Assembly (NCBI GenBank): GCA_947489705.1
Contig: CANLEQ010000015.1
Location: 1 to 64,000 of the forward strand
DNA from: an uncultured Paracoccaceae bacterium
GTDB lineage: Bacteria > Pseudomonadota > Alphaproteobacteria > Rhodobacterales > Rhodobacteraceae
DNA length: 64,000 nt
Direction of reading: 5' to 3'
Position numbers and translations under genes: made by a program. The notes under the pieces are model-generated. The model searched no databases. It saw only the letters and a list, made by a program, of their open reading frames with translations, and was not told where the DNA came from. This document shows positions 7,346 through 15,838 of the stretch, one piece after another (within the stretch, counting starts at the first letter, position 1; every line of letters starts with the position of its first letter).

Positions 7346-9220
7346 ATGCGCCTCAGATCCGCCCTGCCCCTTATCGTGGCCTTTCTTCTCGCCGGCGGCG
7401 TCGCGGTCTTCGCCGCGACCATCGCAGTCAGCCAGATCGAGGAACGCTCGACCACCGGGATCCGCAGCGCCCTCAAAGAGGCGGATCTCGACTGGGCCGA
7501 GGTCTCGGCCGACGGGTTGCGGTTGCAGTTGACCGGCACGGCCCCCGACGAGGCCGCGCGGTTCCGCGCGCTCAGCGTGGCGGGGCAGGTCGTCGACGCG
7601 GCCCGCATCGCCGACGCGATGGAGGTGGAACAGACCACGCCGATCGCCGCCCCGGCCTTTTCGGTCGAGATCCTGCGCAAGCAGGACGAGGTGACGCTGA
7701 TCGGACTCATCCCCGCCGAGACCGACCGGCAATCCCTGTTGGACCGGATCGGCCGCGCGGCCTTCAACACCCCGATCGTCGATCTTCTCGAACAGGCGAG
7801 CTATCCCGTGCCCGAGGGCTGGAACGCCGCAGTCGATTACGGCGTCTCCGCCCTCGACGAGCTGAGCTCGGCCAAGGTCTCGATCCGCAAGGACGCCGTC
7901 GCCATCACCTCGATGGCCGAAAGCGAGGCGGCGCGCGACCGGCTTCAGCGGCGCCTGAAGGGCATGGCCCCGCGCGGGGTCGAGGTCGCGCTCGACATCG
8001 CGGTGCCGCGCCCGGTCGTCTCGCCGTATCTGCTGCGGCTCAACCGCGACGGCGACGCTACGCGCTTCCAGGCCTGCACCGCGCCCGACGCGGAGGCCGC
8101 GGCCGCGATCGTCGACGCGGCCCGCCGCGCCGGCGTGGCCGAGGACGCGACCTGCCGCCTAGGCCTCGGCGTGCCGAGCCCGGACTGGTCCGAGGCCGCG
8201 TCGCGCGCGATCGACGCGCTCGGGGCGGTCGGGGCGGGCCGGCTGACCATGTCGGACCTCTCGGTGCGGCTCGAGGCCGGCGAGGGACAGGATGCCGACC
8301 AGTTCCAGGACGTCGCCGCCGCGCTCGAATCCGACCTGCCCGCCGGCTTCGCCCTGACGGCCGTCCTGCCGGAGGAGGGCCCCCTGGAACCCGAGCTCGG
8401 GCCCGCCGAATTCACCGTGACACGCAGCCCCGAAGGCCTCGTCCAGATGCGCGGCCGGGTGGAAAGCGCGCAGTCGCGCGACGTGGTGTCGGCCTTCGCG
8501 CAGTCGCTCTTCGGCGTGGAAGAGGTGGCGGCTTCGCTCGAGGTCTCGCCGCAGGTGCCGCAGGGATGGGGCCCGCGGATCATGGTCGCCCTCGACAGCC
8601 TGTCGCTCCTGAAGAACGGCGTCGTCGTCGTGACCGAGCAGGATCTGACGGTCGACGGCACCTCCGGCTTGCGCGATGCCGGCGACGAGGTCGCCCGGAT
8701 CCTGACCGCCAAGCTTGGCGAAGCGGCCCGGTTCGAGATCGACGTCGCGTATGACGAGCGCGCCGATCCGACGCTCGGACTGCCCACGCCCGAGGAATGC
8801 GTGCAGCAGATCAACGCCGTCCTCAAGAACCGCCAGATCACCTTCGATCCCGGTTCCGCCGTCATCGATTCGCAATCCCGCGAAAGCGTCGATTCCATCG
8901 CCGAGATCGTGCGCAAATGCGAGGGCGTCGCGATGGAGGTGGGCGGCTTCACCGACAGCCAGGGCCGCGAAGAGATGAACCGCAATCTGAGCCAGCAGCG
9001 GGCCGAGGCGCTCCTCACCGCGCTGATGGCGCAGCGGGTCCTCACCTCGGACCTCGTCGCGCGCGGCTATGGCGAAGAGAACCCGATCGCCGACAACGGC
9101 ACCGAAGAGGGCCGCGAAGCGAATCGCCGCCTTGAATTCAAGCTTCTGGACGGGCAAGACGATTCCGCGGCGGACGCGGCGGAATCCCAGGACGAAGAGC
9201 AGGCGACCCAAGCGGAATGA
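7346..9220 (+). CDS. OmpA-family protein with BON-like N-terminal region and three internal repeats
   Basis: 624 aa. A membrane segment at about residues 7-27 anchors a large periplasmic part. Residues 30-95 and 98-150 look BON-like. Three diverged units begin at W159, W281 and W408 (pattern W, AxxxAL, then a short beta strand and a V/L-V-G-type strand), recalling mycobacterial ArfA. Residues about 495-602 form a C-terminal OmpA peptidoglycan-binding domain (ITFDPGSAVID, GGFTDSQGREEMNRNLSQQRA, RGYGEENPIADN, NRRLEFKL), then a Gln/Asp/Glu-rich tail. It probably ties the inner membrane to the cell wall. The stop overlaps the next ATG (ATGA). Confidence 0.85.
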   Translation: MRLRSALPLIVAFLLAGGVAVFAATIAVSQIEERSTTGIRSALKEADLDWAEVSADGLRLQLTGTAPDEAARFRALSVAGQVVDAARIADAMEVEQTTPIAAPAFSVEILRKQDEVTLIGLIPAETDRQSLLDRIGRAAFNTPIVDLLEQASYPVPEGWNAAVDYGVSALDELSSAKVSIRKDAVAITSMAESEAARDRLQRRLKGMAPRGVEVALDIAVPRPVVSPYLLRLNRDGDATRFQACTAPDAEAAAAIVDAARRAGVAEDATCRLGLGVPSPDWSEAASRAIDALGAVGAGRLTMSDLSVRLEAGEGQDADQFQDVAAALESDLPAGFALTAVLPEEGPLEPELGPAEFTVTRSPEGLVQMRGRVESAQSRDVVSAFAQSLFGVEEVAASLEVSPQVPQGWGPRIMVALDSLSLLKNGVVVVTEQDLTVDGTSGLRDAGDEVARILTAKLGEAARFEIDVAYDERADPTLGLPTPEECVQQINAVLKNRQITFDPGSAVIDSQSRESVDSIAEIVRKCEGVAMEVGGFTDSQGREEMNRNLSQQRAEALLTALMAQRVLTSDLVARGYGEENPIADNGTEEGREANRRLEFKLLDGQDDSAADAAESQDEEQATQAE

Positions 9221-9546
9221 ACCGGACCGAATTCGTCATCGCCATCGCCTTCATCCTGTTCGTGGCCTTCGCACTCGGATGGTTCGCGAACTGGCTGGTC
9301 CACCGCCTCACCCGGGTGAGCCAGGCGGATCTGGGCGAGCTCGACAACATGGCGCGGATGATGCAGGAGGCCGAGGATACCCGCGACCAGGCGATCGCCT
9401 ATATCCAGGAACGCGAGGCCGAGATGGCCAACCAGCTTCACCAGACCGAGGCCGAGCTGCGCGCCACGATGGACGGCCTGCGCGAGGCGCGCGGCGAGAA
9501 CGAACAGTTGCGGGACTATATCGAGCGGCAGAACGCGGCCCGCTAG
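9217..9546 (+). CDS. small membrane-anchored coiled-coil protein
   Basis: 109 aa. One N-terminal membrane segment (about 5-24, FVIAIAFILFVAFALGWFAN) is followed by a long charged helix rich in Glu, Gln and Arg with heptad-like spacing (residues 35-105). The ATG overlaps the stop of the upstream OmpA-family gene by four bases, so the two are coupled and probably act together at the envelope. No named family recognised. Confidence 0.8.
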   Translation: MNRTEFVIAIAFILFVAFALGWFANWLVHRLTRVSQADLGELDNMARMMQEAEDTRDQAIAYIQEREAEMANQLHQTEAELRATMDGLREARGENEQLRDYIERQNAAR

Positions 9547-9557
9547 GCCGCAGGCGA

Positions 9558-9995
9558 TCACCAGCGCCCGAGCGCCGCTTCGTCCGCCGCCTTGGCTGCG
9601 ACCCAGTCCGCCCCGTCATCCCGCACTTCCTTCTTCCAGAAGGGCGCGCGGGATTTAAGGTAATCCATCAGGAAATCGGCCGCCTCGAAGGCCGCGGCGC
9701 GATGCGGCGCCGCTGTCGCCACCATCATGATCCGCGCACCGGGGCGCAGGATGCCGTGCCGATGGATGACGAGCACGTCGCCGAGCGTCCAGCGCTCCAT
9801 AGCCTCGCGCGCGATGCCCTCGATCGCCTTCGCGGTCATGCCGGGATAATGCTCGATCTCCATGTGGCGCAAACCGCCATCGTCGCGCACGAGCCCGGAA
9901 AAGCTTACCACAGCGCCCACATCGTCACGGCCGCCGGCGAACGCGTTGAGCTCGGCGCCCGCGTCGAACGCGTCGGACTGCACGCGGACATCCAT
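9558..9995 (-). CDS. moaE: molybdopterin synthase catalytic subunit MoaE
   Basis: 145 aa. MoaE transfers sulfur from MoaD thiocarboxylate to precursor Z (cPMP) to make molybdopterin. Family segments are VGAVVSFSGLVRD, LEIEHYPGM-like MEIEHYPGM, HRHGILRPGARIM, and SRAPFWKKE with the active-site lysines. Starts three bases after the moaD stop, so moaD-moaE form a coupled pair in the leftward uvrC-pgsA-moaD-moaE set. Converges on the coiled-coil gene with 11 bases between stops. Confidence 0.95.
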   Translation of the reverse strand: MDVRVQSDAFDAGAELNAFAGGRDDVGAVVSFSGLVRDDGGLRHMEIEHYPGMTAKAIEGIAREAMERWTLGDVLVIHRHGILRPGARIMMVATAAPHRAAAFEAADFLMDYLKSRAPFWKKEVRDDGADWVAAKAADEAALGRW

Positions 9996-9998
9996 GGC

Positions 9999-10250
9999 TC
10001 AGCCGCCTGTCATGGGCGGAAAGAACGCCACTTCTCGGGCCGCGCCGAGCGGTGCGTCGAAGGATGTCAGGTCCTGGTCGACCGCCACCCGCAGCGCCGC
10101 GAGATCGGCGAAGGCCGCGGCATAGCGGTCCTCGCGCGCGCGCAGCTCTTCCACCAGATCGGCCACCGTCGCGGCATCGGTCTCGATCCGTTCGCGGGGC
10201 AGCCCAATCCGTTCGCGCACCCATGCAAAATAAAGTACATCGAGCGTCAT
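9999..10250 (-). CDS. moaD: molybdopterin synthase sulfur-carrier subunit MoaD
   Basis: 83 aa ubiquitin-like sulfur carrier ending in the required Gly-Gly (PPMTGG); the terminal glycine is adenylated and converted to a thiocarboxylate. Starts MTLDVLYFAWVRERIG, typical MoaD. Its ATG overlaps the pgsA stop by four bases, and moaE follows by three bases. Confidence 0.95.
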   Translation of the reverse strand: MTLDVLYFAWVRERIGLPRERIETDAATVADLVEELRAREDRYAAAFADLAALRVAVDQDLTSFDAPLGAAREVAFFPPMTGG

Positions 10251-10912
10251 GCTGGCTCCCGCAGGAACGGCAGCGCCTTGCGGAAATAGTCCCAGCCCGT
10301 GATCAGGGTCAGCGCCGCGGCGGTCCAGAGCAGGACCAGCCCGACGAATCCCGTCACGTCGCGCATCTGCGCCAGCCACAGAAGGCCGACCTCGTCGGCG
10401 ATCGCGCCGGTCATGATCCCGTCGAGGGTCTGCGGGTCGAGCTCCGCCGCCCGCGTGAGCATGTGATGCAGGAAGATGTCGCGCGCGAAGAGGACCGCGA
10501 TGGCGATCATCTGCGCCGTCGTCTTCCATTTGGCGAGCTTGGTCACCTGCAGGAGCTTCGCCTGCCCCCCGAGGAACTCGCGCAGCCCCGAGACGAACAC
10601 CTCGCGAAAGACGATGAACGTGGCCGGCAGGACCAGCCAAGGGGTCATCGACGAATAGCCCACGATGACCAGCAGCGCGATGATCACCATCGCCTTGTCG
10701 GCGATCGGGTCGAGCATCGCGCCGAACCGGCTCTCCTGTTTCCACGACCGCGCCAGATAGCCGTCGAACCAGTCGGTGATCGCCGCCCCGAGGAACAGGA
10801 CCAGTGCGAACCAGTCGGCCCAGGGCCTGTTGAAGTAGAGGAACATGACCGCCACGCCGGGGGCGGCCAGGAGGCGCAGGACGGTCAGGGCGTTGGGCAA
10901 GGTCCATTTCAT
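10247..10912 (-). CDS. pgsA: CDP-diacylglycerol-glycerol-3-phosphate 3-phosphatidyltransferase
   Basis: 221 aa membrane enzyme that makes phosphatidylglycerol phosphate. The CDP-alcohol phosphotransferase signature (D-G-x2-A-R-x8-G-x3-D-x3-D) is present in DWFDGYLARSW followed by FGAMLDPIADKAM. Starts MKWTLPNALTVLRLLAAP as is usual for PgsA. Multiple membrane segments. Lies 145 bp downstream of uvrC, a pairing common in proteobacteria, and is coupled to moaD. Confidence 0.95.
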   Translation of the reverse strand: MKWTLPNALTVLRLLAAPGVAVMFLYFNRPWADWFALVLFLGAAITDWFDGYLARSWKQESRFGAMLDPIADKAMVIIALLVIVGYSSMTPWLVLPATFIVFREVFVSGLREFLGGQAKLLQVTKLAKWKTTAQMIAIAVLFARDIFLHHMLTRAAELDPQTLDGIMTGAIADEVGLLWLAQMRDVTGFVGLVLLWTAAALTLITGWDYFRKALPFLREPA

Positions 10913-11023
10913 ACCGAACAGATAGACATACCGTCTGCCGGGGGAAAGGGCACAGAGAGGAACCTGTTCGCCGCGCCGCTTTTTTCCGCATCCCCCTTGC
11001 CGGGGCTCCGCCCGTTCGGGCCT

Positions 11024-11046
11024 GAAACGCTCCACCGGAGCGTTTC
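11024..11046. repeat. perfect inverted repeat between uvrC and pgsA
   Basis: GAAACGCTCC (11024-11033) and GGAGCGTTTC (11037-11046) are perfect 10-bp arms around ACC. A second GC-rich hairpin-forming stretch (about 11000-11022) abuts it. There is no T-tract in the uvrC direction. It looks like a dispersed palindrome of Rhodobacteraceae or a transcript-stabilising hairpin. Confidence 0.7.
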
Positions 11047-11057
11047 CCGGACGGCCC

Positions 11058-12917
11058 TCACCCCCTTTCGTGGAAGTAGTCGTAGATCTTTTCGGCGAGC
11101 CCCTCGCTGATTCCGTCCACCGCCTTGAGATCGCCGAGATCGGCGCGCGCGACGGCCTTGGCCGAGCCGAAATGCGTGAGCAGCGCCCGCTTGCGCGTCG
11201 CCCCCACGCCCGGCACGTCGTCGAGCGGCGTCGCGCTGACCGCCTTCGACCGCCTGGCGCGGTGGGTGCCGATCGCGAAACGGTGCGCCTCGTCGCGCAG
11301 CCGCTGCACGAAATAGAGCACCGGGTCGTTGTGCCGCAGCGCGAAGGGCCGCTTGCCCACGCGGTGAAATTCCTCCTTGCCGGCATCGCGGTCGATGCCC
11401 TTGGCGACGCCCACCATCGCGATGTCCTCGACGCCCCGCTCGCGCATGATCTCGGCCACCGCGCTCACCTGCCCCGCGCCGCCGTCGATCAGCAGCAGAT
11501 CGGGCCAGAGCCCCTTCGAGCGATCGGGATCCTCCTTCAGCAGCCGCTTGAACCGCCGGTTGAGGACCTCCTTCATCATGCCGAAATCGTCGCCCGGCGT
11601 GATCTCGTCGCCGCGGATGTTGAACTTGCGGTACTGGTTCTTCATCCACCCGTCGGGCCCCGCGACGATCATCGCACCCACCGCATGGGCCCCCTGGATG
11701 TGGCTGTTGTCGAAGACCTCGATCCGCTGCGGCGCCGCGTCGAGGTCGAACGCCTCGGCCAGCCCGTCGAGCAGGCGCCCCTGCGTCGCCGTCTCGCTCA
11801 TCTTGCGGGCGAGACTCTCGCGCGCGTTTCTGAGCGCGCCGGCCACGAGGTCCTTCTTCTCGCCCCGCTGCGGCACCTCGATCCGGACCTTGCGCCCGAT
11901 CTTGTCGGCCAGCGCGCCGGCCATCAGGTCGGCATCCTCGATCTCGTCGCTCAGAAGGATCATGGCCGGTGGATCCTTGGTGTCGTAGAACTGTCCGACG
12001 AAGGCCTGCAGGACCTCGGCCGCATCCGCGCCCGCGCCCGTGCGCGGATAGAAGTCGCGGTTGCCCCAGTTCTGGTTCGCGCGGATGAAGAACACCTGCA
12101 CGCAGGCCTGCCCCCCTTCCATGTGGAGCGCGATGACATCCGCCTCGGCCACGCCCTGCGGGTTGATCCCCTGCCCGCCCTGCACATGGGTCAGCGCCCG
12201 GATCCGGTCGCGCAGGGCGGCGGCGCGCTCGAACTCCATCTCCTCGCTGGCCTTCTCCATCTCGCCGGCGAGCTGCGCCTGGACCTTGGTGGTCTTGCCC
12301 TGCAGGAACTGCTCGGCATCCTCGACCAGCCCCGCGTAATCGGCCTCGCCGATCTTGCCGACGCAGGGCGCGCTGCACCGCTTGATCTGATAGAGCAGGC
12401 AGGGCCGCGTGCGGCTCTCGAACATCGAATCCGAACAGTTCCTGAGCAGGAACACCCGCTGCAACTGCGTCAGCGTCCGGTTCACGGCCCCCGCACTGGC
12501 GAAGGGGCCGTAGTAATGGCCCTTCTCGGTCTTTGCCCCGCGATGTTTCTTGATCTGCGGATAGCCGTGATCGCGCGTCACGAGAATGTTCGGGAACGAC
12601 TTGTCGTCGCGCAGCAGCACGTTGAACTTGGGCTTGAGCTGCTTGATGAGGTTCTGCTCCAGCAGCAGCGCCTCGGTCTCGGTCCGGGTCGTCAGGAACA
12701 TCATCGACGCCGTCTCGCGGATCATCCGCGCGATGCGGGGGCTGTGCCCGGTGGGCTTGGCGTAGTTCGATACGCGCTTCTTGAGGTTGCGCGCCTTGCC
12801 CACATAGAGGACCGCCTGCCGCGCATCGAGCATCCGGTAGACGCCCGGCGAATTGTCGAGCGTCTTGAGATAGGACTGGATGCATTCGTGGCCGATGATC
12901 TCGGGCGTGTCGGTCAT
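11058..12917 (-). CDS. uvrC: excinuclease ABC subunit C
   Basis: 619 aa. UvrC makes both incisions flanking a lesion in nucleotide excision repair. An N-terminal GIY-YIG nuclease ([20 protein letters not shown]), the Cys-rich [17 protein letters not shown] segment, a UvrB-binding UVR motif ([15 protein letters not shown]), the RNase H-like C-terminal nuclease ([18 protein letters not shown]), and a terminal helix-hairpin-helix ([19 protein letters not shown]) are all present. ATG at 12917 gives the usual UvrC N-terminus; a 54-base upstream extension exists without support. Confidence 0.96.
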   Translation of the reverse strand: MTDTPEIIGHECIQSYLKTLDNSPGVYRMLDARQAVLYVGKARNLKKRVSNYAKPTGHSPRIARMIRETASMMFLTTRTETEALLLEQNLIKQLKPKFNVLLRDDKSFPNILVTRDHGYPQIKKHRGAKTEKGHYYGPFASAGAVNRTLTQLQRVFLLRNCSDSMFESRTRPCLLYQIKRCSAPCVGKIGEADYAGLVEDAEQFLQGKTTKVQAQLAGEMEKASEEMEFERAAALRDRIRALTHVQGGQGINPQGVAEADVIALHMEGGQACVQVFFIRANQNWGNRDFYPRTGAGADAAEVLQAFVGQFYDTKDPPAMILLSDEIEDADLMAGALADKIGRKVRIEVPQRGEKKDLVAGALRNARESLARKMSETATQGRLLDGLAEAFDLDAAPQRIEVFDNSHIQGAHAVGAMIVAGPDGWMKNQYRKFNIRGDEITPGDDFGMMKEVLNRRFKRLLKEDPDRSKGLWPDLLLIDGGAGQVSAVAEIMRERGVEDIAMVGVAKGIDRDAGKEEFHRVGKRPFALRHNDPVLYFVQRLRDEAHRFAIGTHRARRSKAVSATPLDDVPGVGATRKRALLTHFGSAKAVARADLGDLKAVDGISEGLAEKIYDYFHERG

Positions 12918-13192
12918 GGGGCGGGTCTCGTGATTCTGGGATGCCCTGCAAGATAGGCGGGGCGGCTTCAAGGCGAAAGGCGTCCCCCGAACCTGTGGAC
13001 AAGTCTGGGGGCAAGACTGTGGGACGTGCGAAAAATCGTTTGGTTCTGGCCCCTTCGTTACATTGCCCGGAAATTAGGCTCCTCCGCAAGCCATTGATAA
13101 TGCTATATTTGTTTTTACCGGACGCCAACCCATTGGGATCGTTGCGTGTTCCTTTACAAAAATGTGACGGGTGGGATAAACGGTCGCGCCGA
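12918..13192. other. A/T-rich intergenic region upstream of uvrC
   Basis: Bases about 13035-13170 are clearly A/T-richer than the rest of the window (for example AATGCTATATTTGTTTTTACC). On the minus strand TTGGCG followed after 17 bases by TAGCAT is a possible uvrC promoter, but the match is weak. No convincing small gene, SOS box (GTTC-N7-GTTC type) or RNA was found. The leader to uvrC would be about 160 bases or more. Confidence 0.35.
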
Positions 13193-13804
13193 TCAGGGCG
13201 CGGGGCGCGCAGCGCCGCCGAGCTCGAGGATCTGACCGGTGATCGCGGGCATCTCCACGAGATAGCGCAACGTCGGCAGGAGCACGCCCGGCACCGGATC
13301 GAGGCGCCTGTCCTGCGCCGTGGGATCGGTCTCTTCCGCGCCGCCCCGGATGCCCGCGCCACGCCGCGAGGGGACGATCGCGTTGACCCGGACGCGCGGT
13401 GCCATCTGATGCGCGCCGATCCTGGTCATCGCCACCAGCGACGCCGCGGCGACCGCCATTCCGGCATGACGCGGCGCCGCAATGTCCGGGACCTGGTCGA
13501 TGACGTGGATGATCTGCGCCATGGCGCGCGGCTCGCCCGTCGCATCCCGCTCCGGCGCGGGCGCCGCTGCCGCGAACCGCGCCCCGAGCGTGAGCGCCCG
13601 GTCGAGCGGTTCGATCACCGTCCGTTGCCAGGCCGCCGCATCGGGTGCGTCGAGCGTGTCGAAGGCTGCGACCGAACTCACCGTGACCAGCAGGTCCCGT
13701 CCTGCGGGATCGCCGCCGCGAAGGACATCCGCCCCCATCGCGCGCAGATCGGCGACCACCGCCTCGATCAACGCGCCGTCGTCGCCGACCACGAATGCCC
13801 GCAT
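13193..13804 (-). CDS. degenerate short-chain dehydrogenase-like protein
   Basis: 203 aa. The C-terminal half keeps the SDR framework (AQIIHVIDQ strand, VAMTRIGAHQMAPRVRVNAIVPS), most like the pteridine-reductase/FolM group. The usual catalytic Ser is replaced (VID at about 101-103). The Tyr-x3-Lys pair has no counterpart in PRHAGMAVAAASLVAM, and the N-terminal nucleotide loop is reduced to VVGDDGALI. It is therefore probably not an active oxidoreductase. Its ATG overlaps the stop of the upstream exchanger gene by one base, so it is co-translated with it. Confidence 0.7.
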   Translation of the reverse strand: MRAFVVGDDGALIEAVVADLRAMGADVLRGGDPAGRDLLVTVSSVAAFDTLDAPDAAAWQRTVIEPLDRALTLGARFAAAAPAPERDATGEPRAMAQIIHVIDQVPDIAAPRHAGMAVAAASLVAMTRIGAHQMAPRVRVNAIVPSRRGAGIRGGAEETDPTAQDRRLDPVPGVLLPTLRYLVEMPAITGQILELGGAARPAP

Positions 13805-14745
13805 CACAGCATGACCAGCCGCGCGAGGTAGAGCGCGTAGCCCGCGCAGAAGATCAGCCCCCAGACCCGCCCCATATACCAGTCGCGGAACACGAACGGC
13901 GCGAGCAGCAGCGACGCGGCCAGCATCACCCACAGGTCAAGGACAAGGAATTCGCGGTCCACCGGGATCGGCCCCACCAGCGACGCGATCCCGATGATCG
14001 CCAGCAGATTGAAGAGGTTCGAGCCGATCACGTTGCCCAGCGCCACGTCGGCCTGTTTGCGGAACGCCGCCGCGACCGTCGTCGCGAGCTCGGGCAGCGA
14101 GGTGCCCACGGCCACCAGCGTCAGGCCGATCACCGCATCCGACAGGCCGAACATCTGCGCGATCTGCGTGGCCGCGTTGATCAGCAGTTGCGCGCCGATC
14201 GGCAATCCAACCAGCCCCGCGACGAGGAAGGCGATGATCTTCCACCAGCGCATCGACGGGTCGGCGCCCTCGACCTCGGTCACGTCGGCGAGGCTCCTGC
14301 GGGTGGCGAGGCTCTCGCGTACCTGATCCCCGAGAATGAGCGCGAGCGCGCCGAGCAGGATCAGCCCGTGCCACCAGGTGAGCGGCCCGGCAAAGCTCAG
14401 CCCGATGAACAGAAGCGTGCCGAGGATCATGGTGACGAAGCTCTTGCGCGTCTCCCGGCCCTCCATCGACAACCCCACCAGCAATGCCGGAATGCCCAGC
14501 ACCAGAAGGACGTTGGCCGTGTTGGAGCCCACCACGTTGCCGAGTGCTATGCCCGGCACGTCGTCGAGCACCGCCTGCACCGAGATCAGGAGCTCGGGTG
14601 CCGAGGTGCCGAACGCCACGACCGTCAGGCTGACGATCAGTGCAGGAAGGCCCAGCCGGAGCGCCAGGTTCACGGCCCCGCGCACCAGCGCGTCGCCCGC
14701 GAAGATGAGAATGACAAGGCCGACGGCCGCCCAGACGAAGACCAT
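13804..14745 (-). CDS. calcium/sodium antiporter, CaCA family (YrbG-like)
   Basis: 313 aa, about ten membrane segments in two homologous halves. The two alpha repeats are easy to see: VVAFGTSAPELLISVQA with GNVVGSNTANVLLVLG, and VAVGTSLPELATTVAA with GNVIGSNLFNLLAIIG, carrying the ion-binding Glu/Asn residues. Exchanges Na+ (or K+/H+) for Ca2+ across the inner membrane. It abuts the small zinc-ribbon gene upstream (stop at 14746, start at 14745) and the SDR-like gene downstream, forming a leftward operon. Confidence 0.92.
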   Translation of the reverse strand: MVFVWAAVGLVILIFAGDALVRGAVNLALRLGLPALIVSLTVVAFGTSAPELLISVQAVLDDVPGIALGNVVGSNTANVLLVLGIPALLVGLSMEGRETRKSFVTMILGTLLFIGLSFAGPLTWWHGLILLGALALILGDQVRESLATRRSLADVTEVEGADPSMRWWKIIAFLVAGLVGLPIGAQLLINAATQIAQMFGLSDAVIGLTLVAVGTSLPELATTVAAAFRKQADVALGNVIGSNLFNLLAIIGIASLVGPIPVDREFLVLDLWVMLAASLLLAPFVFRDWYMGRVWGLIFCAGYALYLARLVML

Positions 14746-14910
14746 TCAGCGCTTCCCCTTGCCGCAGGAACAGGGCGCCTTGCCGATGCGATACCGGCCG
14801 CAGCCGTCGCATTTCATGGTCTGCAACTTCTTCTGCCCCGGAAACCGCAGCCGGCCCATCATGGCCAGCACCAGCATCCCGATCAGGAACAGGGTGACGA
14901 TCTTGATCAC
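14746..14910 (-). CDS. 54-residue membrane-anchored zinc-ribbon protein, GTG start
   Basis: Translating 14910 to 14746 gives 54 aa. An N-terminal membrane helix (IVTLFLIGMLVLAMMG) is followed by a basic linker and a Cys cluster C-x2-C-x10-C-x-C (KCDGCGRY then APCSCGKGKR), a small zinc-ribbon-like site. The start is GTG at 14910, just 3 bases after the stop of the S49 peptidase gene, and the end abuts the exchanger ATG, so it is tightly embedded in the operon. It is too short for usual gene finders. Role unknown; its setting suggests membrane quality control with the S49 peptidase. Confidence 0.75.
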   Translation of the reverse strand: MIKIVTLFLIGMLVLAMMGRLRFPGQKKLQTMKCDGCGRYRIGKAPCSCGKGKR

Positions 14911-14913
14911 GGG

Positions 14914-15714
14914 CTAGAGCCCGAACCGCGCGAAGGCCGCGCGATCCTCGATCCCCGAAAGCGCGTCGGCGACCACGCTCGCCCCGAACCGCGACAAAAA
15001 CGGCCGCCGCTGCTTGTAGGTGACGAACCGCGTCTTCTTGCCGAAGCGTTCCTTCATCACCGGGACGATGTGGCCGATCCCGTCGATCAGGCCCATCTCG
15101 CGCGCCCGCTCGCCGACCCAGACCTCGCCCGAGAAGAGCCGCGGATCGTCGGCGAGTTTCGGCCCCCGGCGGGCCTTCACATGGGCGATGAAGCCGTCGT
15201 GGATCTGGTCCTGAAGGTCGCGCAGACGGGCCACGTCGTCGGGGTTTTCGGGGCGGAACGGGTCGAGCATGCTCTTGGACTTGCCGGCGGTATAGACGCG
15301 CCGCTCGATGCCGTAGCGTTCGATCAGCCCGTTGAGCCCGAACCCGGCCGAGATCACGCCGATCGATCCGAGGATGGAATTCGCGTCCGCATAGATCTCG
15401 TCGGCCGCGACGGCGAGCCAATAGCCCCCCGACGCCGCGACATCCTCGACGAAGGCCACGACAGGCACGCCCGTCTCGGACGACAGGCGCCGGATCCGCG
15501 CCGCGATCAGCGACGATTGCGCGGGGCTGCCGCCGGGCGAATTGATCACCAGCGCGACCGCCCTGGGCCTGCCCCGGCGAAACGCCTTCTCGATCAGCGG
15601 GGCGAGGCCCGCATCGCTCAGCCGCACGCCGGCACCGGCCGAGGCGATGATGCCCTGGAGGCGGACGATCGCGACGACGGGGTCCTTGGCAAGGAACGGG
15701 ATCATGTGCTTCAT
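14914..15714 (-). CDS. S49 family signal-peptide-peptidase-like protease (SppA/SohB type)
   Basis: 266 aa. Short S49 form with one catalytic domain. VALVINSPGGSPAQSS is the oxyanion segment, the nucleophile Ser is in VAASGGYWLAVAAD, and the general-base Lys in YTAGKSKSMLDPF. It lacks a strong N-terminal membrane segment (MKHMIPFLAKDPVVAIVRL), so it may be cytoplasmic or peripheral. These enzymes degrade signal peptides and membrane-protein fragments. The start at 15714 is chosen because upstream residues are Arg/Pro-rich shadow. First gene of the leftward S49 / zinc-ribbon / exchanger / SDR operon. Confidence 0.88.
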   Translation of the reverse strand: MKHMIPFLAKDPVVAIVRLQGIIASAGAGVRLSDAGLAPLIEKAFRRGRPRAVALVINSPGGSPAQSSLIAARIRRLSSETGVPVVAFVEDVAASGGYWLAVAADEIYADANSILGSIGVISAGFGLNGLIERYGIERRVYTAGKSKSMLDPFRPENPDDVARLRDLQDQIHDGFIAHVKARRGPKLADDPRLFSGEVWVGERAREMGLIDGIGHIVPVMKERFGKKTRFVTYKQRRPFLSRFGASVVADALSGIEDRAAFARFGL

Positions 15715-15838
15715 GGGTCTCGATCTAGGGGCGACGGGCCCGCCCGCCAAGGCCGGAAGCGGTCGCGGCGGGAAATGAGCACGATCTTCCCGGCGCAAGC
15801 GGCGCGGGGCCGGATCGCGGCGACAAAGGCTTGGCCCC

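Noticed and set aside
10909-13362. 817-residue open frame on the minus strand
   Set aside because: Out-of-frame reading of uvrC, with Arg/Gly-rich composition; uvrC itself has all its motifs.
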